Position numbers and translations under genes: made by a program. Of a DNA stretch of 64,000 nt, positions 1 through 7,415 are shown one piece after another (position 1 is the stretch's first letter; every line of letters begins with the position of its first letter). Origin of the DNA: Thiomonas intermedia (GTDB lineage Bacteria > Pseudomonadota > Gammaproteobacteria > Burkholderiales > Burkholderiaceae_C); the NCBI RefSeq assembly GCF_002028405.1, contig NZ_CP020046.1, positions 682,001 to 746,000 on the forward strand, written 5' to 3'. The notes under the pieces were generated by a model. The model saw only the letters and a program-made list of their open reading frames with translations. It was not told where the DNA came from and ran no database searches.

Positions 1-94
1 GGTCGCGGTCGAACTGCCTCGCGAGCAGCAGCGCCTCGGCTGCGCGGGGTGGCAGGGCCTGCGCGCAGGCCACGTTCCAGGCGCGGGGCGTCAC
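1..94 (-). CDS. Partial unknown protein, N-terminus only
   Basis: An open frame starts at a GTG whose GTGA overlaps the TGA stop of the HTH gene upstream and runs off the left edge. The 31 visible residues begin MTPRAWNVACAQALPPRAAE. No family is recognisable from this fragment. The 4-nt stop/start overlap is the main support, as it suggests translational coupling to the HTH gene. Both would belong to a mobile element lying mostly left of the window. No functional claim is made. Confidence 0.4.
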   Translation of the reverse strand, partial: MTPRAWNVACAQALPPRAAEALLLARQFDRD

Positions 95-282
95 GGCTGC
101 CCCCCTTCGCCCGCAAGGCGGCGCAAGTCGCTCCAGCGAAAGCGGAGGGCACGCCCGATGCGCACGGGCGTCAGCGCGCCCCGTCGGGTGAGGTGGTGGA
201 GGGTGGTCCTGCTCAGGCGCAGGTAGGCCACCGCCTCGGCGGCGGTGGCGAGGCCCGCCGCTTGGCTGTGTGATGAAGGCAT
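91..282 (-). CDS. Small HTH protein, excisionase/AlpA-like family
   Basis: A 63-residue protein. Residues about 10-58 form a winged-helix excisionase-type domain: TAAEAVAYLRLSRTTLHHL is the helix-turn-helix and VRIGRALRFRWSDLRRL is the typical wing and tail. Such proteins bind DNA as recombination directionality factors or as promoter regulators of satellites, phages and plasmids. The ATG at 282 is preferred over an upstream GTG at 309 because an AAGGGGGA ribosome-binding site sits just before it. It overlaps the next gene by 4 nt. It lies outside the proposed boundary of the capsid-bearing element, so it probably belongs to a neighbouring element. Confidence 0.7.
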   Translation of the reverse strand: MPSSHSQAAGLATAAEAVAYLRLSRTTLHHLTRRGALTPVRIGRALRFRWSDLRRLAGEGGQP

Positions 283-619
283 GGTTCCCCCTTCGGAGAA
301 CCCTGGCACGAGGGCAAAAGGCGGACGCGGCGTACTTCACCCCGCGAAGGGTGTCGCCCGCCTGCCCCGCGTCGCGGGGGACGGGCCCTATGGAGTGCGT
401 CCAAACTCTAGTGCCCGCACCCCTGGCGAAGATCCTCGGGTGCGCCCGGCTGTGTGCCTCGGCCGGTCTGGTTGCAATAGTAGCGCATTTTGCTTGCGCA
501 TCAAGCTGCGCGCCGCATTTTTGTCGAAAAAAATACGTATCTATCGATTTATACACTAAATACGAAGCCCGTCAATCTGGGCGGGCATGTTGGCGGGCCG
601 ACCGGCCAACGATGGTATT

Positions 620-640
620 TTGTGGGCAATCTTGTGGGCA
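620..640 (+). repeat. Two direct copies of TTGTGGGCA
   Basis: Exact 9-bp copies at 620-628 and 632-640, 12 bp apart. Short G-rich direct repeats upstream of P4-type integrase genes are often integrase arm sites. Here no integrase follows, so the copies may be left over from an element that lost or never had its integrase at this end. Confidence 0.4.
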
Positions 641-663
641 GCGCATCGCAGAAAATAAAAAAT

Positions 664-686
664 CCTAAGTGAATCAATCACTTAGG
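664..686. terminator. Perfect 9-bp stem-loop beside the att-like site
   Basis: CCTAAGTGA pairs with TCACTTAGG across a 5-nt loop. An A-rich run precedes it on the plus strand, so on the minus strand the hairpin is followed by a T-rich run and could act as an intrinsic terminator. It lies 10 bp from the proposed left att core and may instead be a recombination-related structure. Confidence 0.45.
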
Positions 687-695
687 CTCTTGCTC

Positions 696-711
696 TGGCG
701 ACGAAGGGATT
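696..711. other. Candidate left attachment site, degenerate
   Basis: The sequence tggcg followed by acgaagggatt matches the 3' part of the tRNA-Ser gene (10866-10884) except that three bases (gag) are missing. The longest exact match is 12 bp, gacgaagggatt, at 700-711 and 10873-10884. That is short for an att core, so the site is either small-core, decayed or a coincidence. Arm-like repeats about 60 bp further in add support. Confidence 0.4.
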
Positions 712-767
712 GCGACTTTCTTCGTATTTCGTTGATCTGCAAGTTATTTTTGAATTTTGTTTTTTCC

Positions 768-788
768 GATCCCCCAGCGATGCCCCCA
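768..788 (+). repeat. Left arm-type repeats GAT(G)CCCCCA
   Basis: GATGCCCCCA at 779-788 and a variant lacking the G, GATCCCCCA, at 768-776. The same sequence in the same orientation occurs three times upstream of the integrase at 10708-10751. Repeats shared by both ends of an integrated element but absent between them are what integrase arm-binding sites look like. Binding by this integrase is inferred. Confidence 0.5.
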
Positions 789-1070
789 AGGTAGCGCGGG
801 CAAGCGGCAGGACTGGTCGAGGTTCGAGGGTGGCGCGCTCTCAGCTGCCACACTGAAACAGAAACTCGCGCTAAGCCGAACTACAACTTTTAACCCCCCC
901 CCAGAAACCCAACCCCGCAAAAATTCGGCTAGGGCACGGTCTAGGGGGTAAGGATGCCAGCCTTTTCCTACCCCCCCTGGTGTCGTCTATGTGATCTGTC
1001 GCCATCCTGCTGCGTTGCAAAAAAAATGCGGACGCCTTGCCCCGCCCTTTTCCCTTCCTACCAAAAAACA

Positions 1071-1184
1071 CTGAGGACACTGAGGACAGGCCAAAAAAAT
1101 GCTGTAAACTATTGATTTATTTATATTTTTATGTCCTCATTTGGGTTGAGGACAAACGCTATTTTGCTGAGGACACTGAGGACA
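1071..1184. repeat. Left iteron cluster with AT-rich tract (candidate origin)
   Basis: TGAGGACA occurs at 1072, 1081, 1147, 1168 and 1177 on the plus strand and once inverted at 1132-1139. The pairs at 1071-1088 and 1167-1184 are perfect 9-bp tandem copies of CTGAGGACA. Between the pairs, 1103-1131 is almost pure A/T. Iterons flanking an AT-rich stretch are the hallmark of a replication origin bound by an initiator. The element encodes a Toprim primase and a DUF927 ATPase that could use it. Confidence 0.65.
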
Positions 1185-1342
1185 ACTGGACTTCCCTGCA
1201 CTTGTGCGGACAGGGCGCGCGCCCCTCTTTTTGCTGGAAAACCGTGAATGGCAGCATTGTGCAGCGCAGAAAAATCTCTCCATCCCCCGCCCCTGCGCCC
1301 GGCGCAGATGGGTCGATCACACCTCCACATCGCCCAATAAAA

Positions 1343-1361
1343 ACCCGCCACGAGGGCGGGT
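1343..1361 (-). terminator. Intrinsic terminator after the capsid gene
   Basis: ACCCGCC pairs with GGCGGGT across a 5-nt loop. On the minus strand the hairpin is followed by TTTTTATT. It is the last of several hairpins downstream of the capsid gene and the only one with a clear T-run. Confidence 0.75.
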
Positions 1362-1373
1362 AGTCTTGACCAC

Positions 1374-1483
1374 AGCGCCACTTCTCTGGCGCTTGCCAAG
1401 TCTCGCAGTTTTTTACTCTGGCACACCCACGAGTTGTGCCATCACCCGCCTTCCGGGCGGGTTCACCTCACTCCTTACGGAGT
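1374..1483 (-). other. Array of four further stem-loops at the 3' end of the capsid transcript
   Basis: Perfect short inverted repeats lie at 1374-1393 (7-bp stem), 1419-1441 (7-bp stem), 1444-1462 (7-bp stem) and 1470-1483 (5-bp stem, overlapping the capsid stop codon). With the terminator at 1343-1361 this makes five hairpins in about 140 nt. They could protect the mRNA 3' end, act as backup terminators or serve as recognition signals. The function is unknown. Confidence 0.6.
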
Positions 1484-2836
1484 AATTCCGCTCACCACGG
1501 CAAACGCCGCGGGCTGTGCAATCGCCACATCCATGCGCAGATGCGCCAGAAAGGCGTACTGCAGGTTGGTCACGAAAGCCTCCCGTAGGACTTCGATGCG
1601 CAGCTCCTGCCGGATGCCGAAGATCATCTGTGAGAAGTCACCCATCAGAATGCACGAAGCATTCGCTGCGGTGCCCTGCGTCTGGTTCACAGGGACGATG
1701 GTGGTTGCCAGGCCGGGCAACTGCTCCAGGGCTTGAGGTGCCCGCAGAGGTTGCCCGCTGGTGTCCTTGAAACCGCTGATGGCGCGGCGCGTGCGGGGGT
1801 GCAGAATCATCGCGGTAGGCGCCGCCGCGTTCGCCGATTCAAGCGCCATTACTGCGTCGAGCAGCGGGTCAAAACTCTGCAACTGCGCACCATTCGTCCC
1901 CATGCTCACCTGATTGATGCCCACGGTTCCGAGCAGGCCCAGCGGCGTTCCGGCAGTGCCAGCCCCGAACAGCGCAGCACGGTCGGCCTCCACCGCCATA
2001 GCGCCAGCGAACGCCTGCAGCAGCGCCTGCTCCACGTTCAGACTGTCCTGCATCAGTTCCCGGCTCACCTTGACCAGAACGGCCAGGCTCTTCGGCCTGA
2101 GCACAATACCGCCGAACGTCGGCTGGCTTTCACCGACCGGCGCATTCTCCAGACGCCAGGACGCTTGAGGATCGGCGACAACCCGTGCAATGGTGGTCTG
2201 TGCGCCATCGAGCGGCAGCGTCATTGCACCCGCCTGAATCGACACCGTGCGCGCACGCATGTAGTCGATCAGTTGCTGGGTCAAGCCGACTGGCACCGTG
2301 AAGCCACCCGCACTGTCCGAGCCTTCGGAGAGCGCATTGCGCACAGCCGGGTTTTGCGTGCCGTTCACCAAGGCTGAGACAAACTCGCCAAAGCCGAAGC
2401 CGGGAGGAATTGCCATCGTCTCGGCGGCCATGCTGTCGCCACGCCTGAGCGCGCGCACCGGCTTGCCAGTTGCCGACTTCCAGGTGCTATCGGTGTCGCT
2501 CCCGACTCTGTTGGCCATCTCCTTGTGGTTCAGCAGGGTCTGCACATCGTTGACCATTACCCCGAGCAGCTCGACAACGTCGAGCGTTTTCTCGTTCTCC
2601 TCGATTCCCGCGAGGCCTGGCTTTTCGAGGTTCGATTTTGCTTCCTCAACGCCGATGTTGACCAAGCGCCGATAGGCATTGCGCGCTTCGAGCATCTCGG
2701 TTTTGCTGCTGAGGTTGTTTGCCGTGGGCATCTGCTCGCCGCGCTTGGCGGCCCATGCAGCCACCTTGATGTATTCGTCTTCTTGGAGGCGCCGGCGGCC
2801 GTGAGTGGGCTTGGTGCGTTGATTGCTCTCATTCAT
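1475..2836 (-). CDS. HK97-fold phage major capsid protein
   Basis: A 453-residue protein of the Phage_capsid (HK97 gp5-like) family. Residues about 165-453 carry family features: SEGSDSAGGFTVPVGLTQQL at the start of the capsid domain, then VVADPQASWRLENAPVGESQPTF, ELMQDSLNVEQALLQAFA and AALFGAGTAGTPLGLL. Residues 1-160 are charged and partly helical, as expected for a scaffolding (delta) domain normally removed by a prohead protease. No protease, portal or terminase gene is nearby. ATG 2836 follows AAAGGAA at good spacing. The gene stands apart from the replication genes, has its own promoter-like sequence and ends in a hairpin array, so it looks like a separately controlled late or cargo gene. 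Confidence 0.9.
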   Translation of the reverse strand: MNESNQRTKPTHGRRRLQEDEYIKVAAWAAKRGEQMPTANNLSSKTEMLEARNAYRRLVNIGVEEAKSNLEKPGLAGIEENEKTLDVVELLGVMVNDVQTLLNHKEMANRVGSDTDSTWKSATGKPVRALRRGDSMAAETMAIPPGFGFGEFVSALVNGTQNPAVRNALSEGSDSAGGFTVPVGLTQQLIDYMRARTVSIQAGAMTLPLDGAQTTIARVVADPQASWRLENAPVGESQPTFGGIVLRPKSLAVLVKVSRELMQDSLNVEQALLQAFAGAMAVEADRAALFGAGTAGTPLGLLGTVGINQVSMGTNGAQLQSFDPLLDAVMALESANAAAPTAMILHPRTRRAISGFKDTSGQPLRAPQALEQLPGLATTIVPVNQTQGTAANASCILMGDFSQMIFGIRQELRIEVLREAFVTNLQYAFLAHLRMDVAIAQPAAFAVVSGITP

Positions 2837-2985
2837 GATGCGGTTCCTTTATGTGTGGCCTGGCGCCATCAGGATGCGTGCGCCCAGGCCGTTTGAAAAT
2901 GGCCTTTTGACGCACGCCGTTCCGTGGGAACAACCGCAATCCTTGCTTCCGGTTCCAAGCCGTGGGCTGGGAGGGAAGCGTGGCC

Positions 2986-3014
2986 ACTATAACGAACATT
3001 TCCTAATGTGTGAA
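2986..3014 (-). promoter_or_regulatory. Sigma70-like promoter with operator-like dyad for the capsid gene
   Basis: On the minus strand a -35 hexamer TTCACA (3014-3009) and a -10 hexamer TATAGT (2991-2986) are separated by 17 bp. The spacer contains a dyad, ACATT-4 nt-AATGT (2996-3009), reaching into the -35. Transcription would begin near 2979 and give a leader of about 140 nt before the capsid ATG. The dyad suggests control by a repressor or activator. Confidence 0.55.
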
Positions 3015-3016
3015 AC

Positions 3017-3262
3017 TCAATGCAGCAGCAGCTGGGGCTGTGTCTCTTCGATCTCACCTTGATCTTGTTGCCGCGCTTGCTCCTGCTGTATGGCGCGCAG
3101 CATGTAGAGGCGAGACTTGATCAAGGGCAGCACATCGGCCCGCAGAACGCAGATCGTTTCCGCGTCCATTTCTCGGCCGTCGAGGGTGTCGAGCAGGAAG
3201 CGGATGGTGCGTTGATCTGCCGCGGCGATCAGTGGTGCAAAAATTTTCACAAGGGGGTTCAT
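3017..3262 (-). CDS. Small acidic unknown protein after the DUF927 gene
   Basis: An 81-residue protein with predicted helical character (AADQRTIRFLLDTLDGREMD) and a Gln/Glu-rich tail. No family is recognised. Its ATG lies 2 nt after the TGA of the DUF927 gene, so it is probably translationally coupled and acts in the same replication or regulation module. Its stop lies just upstream of the capsid promoter. Confidence 0.6.
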   Translation of the reverse strand: MNPLVKIFAPLIAAADQRTIRFLLDTLDGREMDAETICVLRADVLPLIKSRLYMLRAIQQEQARQQDQGEIEETQPQLLLH

Positions 3263-3264
3263 GG

Positions 3265-5052
3265 TCAGTCCTCCACAGTTTCAAAAATGCTCGGGCCGAT
3301 GCAATACACCGTGGCCTTGCCCAGCCCCGGCAGGCGGGGGCGGCAATCGAATGGGCGCCCTTTGTCAGGCTGCAAGTGCCCGGCGTCACGCAGCACCCGC
3401 AGCATGGCCTTCGGGTCGAAGCCCTGCGCCACTTCGACACGGAACACTTCGGGCAGGATGTAGAACGTCCAATGCTCCACGTCGCCCGCCGCGTCCTTGC
3501 TGGCCTTGCGGAACCCGGCGCGGCTCAGGGTGCGCGGTGCATGGTCATCGTCGGCGCGTGCCCAATCGGTGAAACGGCCTTCACCGTGCAGTTCCAGGAA
3601 GCGGCGCACTTGCCGCAGCATCTGGAGGTCTTCTGAATTGCCCAGACCGCCACGGGTCAAGAGCCAGTCTTCAAAGCAACGGCGGGCGGCGCGTTCGGCC
3701 TCGCCCGCAGGCCAGCCGGTCAAGCCCGCCGTGGTCGCCAGCTCGCCCGCTGCGGCCACCACGACAAAGCGCCGGGCCACGCGGTGAACCTGCCCGCTTG
3801 CGGCCTCTGGCACCCACTGCGATGTGTAGTGCTCAAGGGCGACGCGCATGTGCTCTCGCAAGGTGTCTGCACTGCTCACGATGTGCTCAAGGAATGCCCG
3901 CCCCGCAGTGCCGTGGTAGGCGTCGCAAGCCTTGCCCAGATGCTGTGCCAGGGCCTGCGGGCTGTCGAAGTCGTGCAGTTTTTCAAACACACCCATGCCC
4001 GCCCCGGCATCGGCTGGCAAATCGACCAGGCGCAGCTCCTGTCCGGCGCGGGCAGTCTTGCCCACGCTCGCCATATGCTGCGCAATACCAACTTCGCCTG
4101 CACTCAGCAGCATCAGCAGCCACTGCAGCCTCGGGCGCGGCTGGCCGGTGCGGGTGGCACGCGCCTTGCCGGTGCCGTTGCTCAACATGTAGCTGCACTC
4201 GCCAATTTCACGGCCGTCGATCTGTGCGATTTCGTCGAGGATCAGTGTGCGGTCGCAATGCGCGGCGGCGCTGCCTTCGATGGCGTTTGCCGTAGCGCGC
4301 CAGTTCTGCACATACGCCGCCGGGCCATACACCGATGCGGCCAGGCGCAGCGCCGTGCTTTTGCCAGAAGACGATGCACCCACCAGGTGGAACCCGCCGC
4401 CGCCCTCGCCGGAAGGGCGCAGCACCATGCCCGCAAAAGCCGTGCTGATGGCGAACGTCAACCGGCTATTGCCTACTGCGGGCGCCGCCACGCGGTCGCG
4501 CCATTGCGCCAGGGTGCCACGCTGGCGTAGGGTGTTTTCTGTGGCAGTCTCGGCCTGAAAAATCAGGCGCTCATCCGCAGTGCCAAGCACTTCGTCGGGT
4601 AGCACATAGACCCCGCCGGGGTGCCAGCCCACGCGGTCAACGCAACGCGCTAGGGCATCGGGTCGGCGCGTCTGCACATAGGTTGCCAGCAACTGGCGCG
4701 CTCGCGGCGCCGTGGAAATTCGCAGACCCAGCGAGAGCAGCACGCCACGAAACTCGGCGCCATCGCCTGCGAGCATTTTTGCGGGCGCTGCCCACTGGCG
4801 CGGGTGGCCTGCGGGGTCAGTGAACTCGAGCAAGAAGCCCCAATCGGCGCTGCTGGCATCGCGGGTCAGCGCCGTGACTTCGAGCGGGCTGCAGACCCAT
4901 AGCGGCGGCTTCGGGCGGCCTTCGTTGTCGCGCTCTTGGAACCACACACCGCCATCGTCCACGCGGAAGCGATCAAGCCCCGACACCGTCTCTGCCGCAC
5001 TCGGCGGCGCGAGATCCGCTGGCGTCTCTGTCACCATCGGGAGCGCGCTCAC
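3265..5052 (-). CDS. DUF927 domain ATPase, putative replicative helicase
   Basis: A 595-residue protein of the DUF927 family found with Toprim primases in phages, satellites and plasmids. The N-terminal third (20-190) holds the DUF927-type segment (GWHPGGVYVLPDE near 142-154). A P-loop ATPase core follows: Walker A GASSSGKST at about 225-233, preceded by GGGFHLV, and Walker B TLILDE at about 269-274. The C-terminal region (480-595) looks like a winged-helix segment. The family is generally treated as helicase-like; no biochemical role is proven here. The ATG overlaps the primase stop by 4 nt (ATGA), and the 81-residue gene follows directly. With the primase it would replicate the excised element from the iteron origin. 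Confidence 0.85.
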   Translation of the reverse strand: MSALPMVTETPADLAPPSAAETVSGLDRFRVDDGGVWFQERDNEGRPKPPLWVCSPLEVTALTRDASSADWGFLLEFTDPAGHPRQWAAPAKMLAGDGAEFRGVLLSLGLRISTAPRARQLLATYVQTRRPDALARCVDRVGWHPGGVYVLPDEVLGTADERLIFQAETATENTLRQRGTLAQWRDRVAAPAVGNSRLTFAISTAFAGMVLRPSGEGGGGFHLVGASSSGKSTALRLAASVYGPAAYVQNWRATANAIEGSAAAHCDRTLILDEIAQIDGREIGECSYMLSNGTGKARATRTGQPRPRLQWLLMLLSAGEVGIAQHMASVGKTARAGQELRLVDLPADAGAGMGVFEKLHDFDSPQALAQHLGKACDAYHGTAGRAFLEHIVSSADTLREHMRVALEHYTSQWVPEAASGQVHRVARRFVVVAAAGELATTAGLTGWPAGEAERAARRCFEDWLLTRGGLGNSEDLQMLRQVRRFLELHGEGRFTDWARADDDHAPRTLSRAGFRKASKDAAGDVEHWTFYILPEVFRVEVAQGFDPKAMLRVLRDAGHLQPDKGRPFDCRPRLPGLGKATVYCIGPSIFETVED

Positions 5053-5705
5053 GCTGCAGCCTCCTGCTGCATGAATGCGGCTAGGTCGTTGATGTCGGTC
5101 AGGCTCTCCGGTGCGCTGATCGGCCAGGCCGGGCGCACCAGCGTTGCGTGCACAGCGGCGGCAGCAGCGCGAGCCTTGGTCAATCCGGGATTGCCTTCAA
5201 CCAGTCGGTCGTCGTCGGCAACGACAATGATTTTGGCGACAGAACACAGACCCCGAATCGCCACGGCAACCGGCTGCAAATTGCCCGCGTCGATGGCGGC
5301 CAGCACAGCGGCGCCCGGGAACTGTGACGCCGCCGTCATGGCGGTGGCGAAGCCCTCGGCAATGACGATCAAGTCAGCGGGCAGGGCGCCGGCCACGATG
5401 ATGAAGCTCCCGCGTTTTGCGCCACCAGATAACAGACGCTTGCCACCATCAGCGCCGATGAACTGCAGACTTCGCGTCTCGCCTTGTGTGTTCTCGATTC
5501 TGAGCACCAACAGGTCGCAAGACTGCCGTGCAGGCCCTGCGGCGATGCGCTTGCGGGCGAGATAGGGATGGTTCCGATCTGCCGGGCGTGCGGCCATCCA
5601 CAGCGCATCGGCCCGAGCTGCGGCCTCGGTCTGTACGGCCTCGCGTTGTCGCTGTGCGGCGGCTGTGGCCTGCCGGATTTGTTGGACGTGCGCCTGTCTT
5701 TCCTG

Positions 5706-5713
5706 CGGGGTCA
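5706..5713. repeat. 8-bp target-site duplication, left copy
   Basis: CGGGGTCA here is repeated exactly at 7137-7144, immediately outside the other end of the IS. An 8-bp duplication fits IS256-family transposition and fixes the insertion point in the primase gene. Confidence 0.9.
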
Positions 5714-7136
5714 GGTCGCGTCCCGCGACGTGGTGTAGGTCCACAGCCCGGACAGGCTGAGGTACACGGTACTCAGCGTGCCACAGCGGACAGCCGAGTC
5801 GGGGCAGTATCGCAGAGCGACTGAAGGCCTTCAAGCTGCATATACCGGCGGTTCAGCGACCACTCGTCGTTCTGCTCCAGCATCATGGCGCCGACCAGGC
5901 GGGTGATGGCCGCGTCGTTGGGGAAGAGGCCCACGACGTTGGTGCGGCGCTTGATGTCGGCGTTCAGGCGCTCGAGCGGGTTGGTCGAGTAGATCTGCGC
6001 CCAGTGCGCCTTCGGGAAGGTCATGAAGGCCAGCACGTCGTGCTCGGCCTCGTCCATCAGGGCGCCGAGCTTGGGGAAGCGTTCTCGCAGCTGGTCGGCC
6101 ACGGTGCGCCACTGCGTTCGCGCGGCTTCGGCCGTGTCCTGCACGAACACGGTGCCGATGGCCGCCGCGACCATGCGGCGCTGCGTCTTGCCGGCATGGG
6201 CCAGGGCGTTGCGCATGAAGTGCACGCGGCAGCGCTGCCAGGTGGCCTTGAGGACCTTGGCGACCGCCGCCTTGAGACCAGAGTGGCTGTCGCTGATGAC
6301 GAGCTTGACCCCGCGCAGGCCGCGGCGGTTGAGGCTGCGCAGGAAGTCGGTCCAGAACGGCTCGGCCTCCGAGGCGCCGACCTTCATGCCCAGCACCTCG
6401 CGCTGGCCCTCGGTGTTGACGCCGACGGCGATTATCACGGCCACGCTGACGATGCGGCCGGCCTCGCGGGTCTTGACGTAGGTGGCGTCGATCCACAGGT
6501 AGGGCCAGTCGCCCTCGATCTGGCGGTTGAGGAAGGCGCCGACCTGCTCGTCGAGCTCGCCGCACAGCCGCGAGACCTGGCTCTTGGACACGCCGCTCAT
6601 GCCCAGGGCCTTGACCAGGTCGTCCACGGAACGCGTGGAGATGCCCTGCACGTAGGCTTCCTGGATGACGGCGGTCAGGGCCTTCTCGGCGGTGCGCCGC
6701 GGCTCCAGGAACTCGGGGAAGTAGCTGCCCTGGCGCAGCTTGGGGATCTTGAGCTCGACCGTGCCGACACGAGTCTCCCAGGTGCGGTCACGGTAGCCGT
6801 TGCGGCTGTTGAGCCGGGCGGCGCTCTTCTCGTCGTAGCCGGCGCCACAGCGCCCCTCCACGTCGATCTCCATGAGGCGCTGGGCCATGAACTGCACCAT
6901 CTGGCGCAGCACGTCGACATCGGCCCCCTTCTCAGCGAGCTCGGTCAATGCGATAGTGGCGTGGGTCATCGTGGTTTCCTTCAGACAAGGATTGGTGGGT
7001 CGCACCTCAACCTTATCCGGACTTCACGATGGCCACCCCCATCTCCAGGGACGACCGGCGCGCGGTGAGCTGCTCCGGGCTACGCCCTTCGCAGCTCACC
7101 GCACCAAAGACTTACACCACTCGGCGGGACATTACC
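5714..7136. mobile_element. IS256-family insertion sequence, 1423 bp, apparently intact
   Basis: The ends were found from terminal inverted repeats. The left end begins GGTCGCGTCCCGCG and the right end, read inward on the other strand, begins GGTAATGTCCCGCC. About 20 of the first 28 positions match. Exact 8-bp duplications flank both ends. One full-length transposase gene lies inside on the minus strand. Clean ends, full duplication and an intact transposase point to a recent insertion. Confidence 0.9.
5773..6969 (-). CDS. IS256-family (Mutator-type) DDE transposase
   Basis: A 398-residue transposase. The DDE residues are visible: Asp161 in [10 protein letters not shown], Asp227 in ISDSHSGL and Glu333 in [15 protein letters not shown]. 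The family signature [10 protein letters not shown] lies at about 247-256. It catalyses transposition of its IS by a copy-out/paste-in route with a circular intermediate, as known for the family. ATG 6969 is preceded by AAGGAA; an upstream in-frame start at 7005 lacks such a site. The length is normal for the family. Confidence 0.95.
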   Translation of the reverse strand: MTHATIALTELAEKGADVDVLRQMVQFMAQRLMEIDVEGRCGAGYDEKSAARLNSRNGYRDRTWETRVGTVELKIPKLRQGSYFPEFLEPRRTAEKALTAVIQEAYVQGISTRSVDDLVKALGMSGVSKSQVSRLCGELDEQVGAFLNRQIEGDWPYLWIDATYVKTREAGRIVSVAVIIAVGVNTEGQREVLGMKVGASEAEPFWTDFLRSLNRRGLRGVKLVISDSHSGLKAAVAKVLKATWQRCRVHFMRNALAHAGKTQRRMVAAAIGTVFVQDTAEAARTQWRTVADQLRERFPKLGALMDEAEHDVLAFMTFPKAHWAQIYSTNPLERLNADIKRRTNVVGLFPNDAAITRLVGAMMLEQNDEWSLNRRYMQLEGLQSLCDTAPTRLSAVAR

Positions 7137-7415
7137 CGGGGTCATGCGGCTGGTGGCTTTGCTCGACCAGGTGCAGCTTGCCCCGGTTTTCCAACTGCCT
7201 GCGGCGCCGTGGTCAGAATGCAGCACCGCCCAGCCGTTGAGGGTGCCGCGCCGGTCGCCTTCGATGCGAAAACGGCGCAGCACGCCGTCAGCCGCGATGT
7301 CCTCTCGATCGGCGGGGGCGATGCCCTGTTGATCGAGGAGTTCGAGCAGCGCGGCCACGGGGTCAAAGAACACTCTTGCTGCGGGGGGGCGTTCGGCTGA
7401 GAGGTTCGGGCGCAT

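Larger units (their letters stand above)
310..695. other. Non-coding stretch left of the proposed att site
   Basis: About 390 bp with no convincing gene; frames here lack ribosome-binding sites and recognisable domains. It contains an AT-rich tract (about 525-570), a pair of TTGTGGGCA repeats and a hairpin, described separately. It probably holds the promoter of the minus-strand HTH gene and recombination sites of an element whose integrase is not in view. Confidence 0.5.
5049..7415 (-). pseudogene. Toprim-domain primase gene split by an IS256-family insertion
   Basis: The 5' part (7415-7137, 93 codons) and the 3' part (5705-5049, 218 codons plus stop) become one frame of 311 codons if the IS and one copy of the 8-bp duplication are removed; the junction reads SKATSRMTP-QERQAHV. 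The C-terminal part has Toprim features: DLIVIAEGFATAMTAA with its catalytic Glu, and IIVVADDD with the metal-binding Asp residues. Such proteins make primers for DNA replication and pair with DUF927 ATPases. The gene starts directly after the stop of the 87-residue gene (TGAATG) and overlaps the DUF927 start. The Toprim half might still be expressed from a start inside the IS, but the intact primase is lost. Confidence 0.85.

Noticed and set aside
270-668. A 132-codon plus-strand frame at the left edge
   Set aside because: It overlaps the likely promoter of the opposing HTH gene, lacks a ribosome-binding site and has no domain.
1071-1184. Possible CRISPR array from the short repeats
   Set aside because: Repeats are only 8-9 bp, partly tandem with no spacers and partly inverted; no cas genes are present.
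1121-1426. A 101-codon minus-strand frame downstream of the capsid gene
   Set aside because: It would be translated through the hairpins, the terminator and the iterons, and has no family resemblance.
6004-7068. A 354-codon plus-strand frame over the transposase
   Set aside because: Antisense of an intact IS256-family transposase with DDE residues; composition is typical of a shadow frame.
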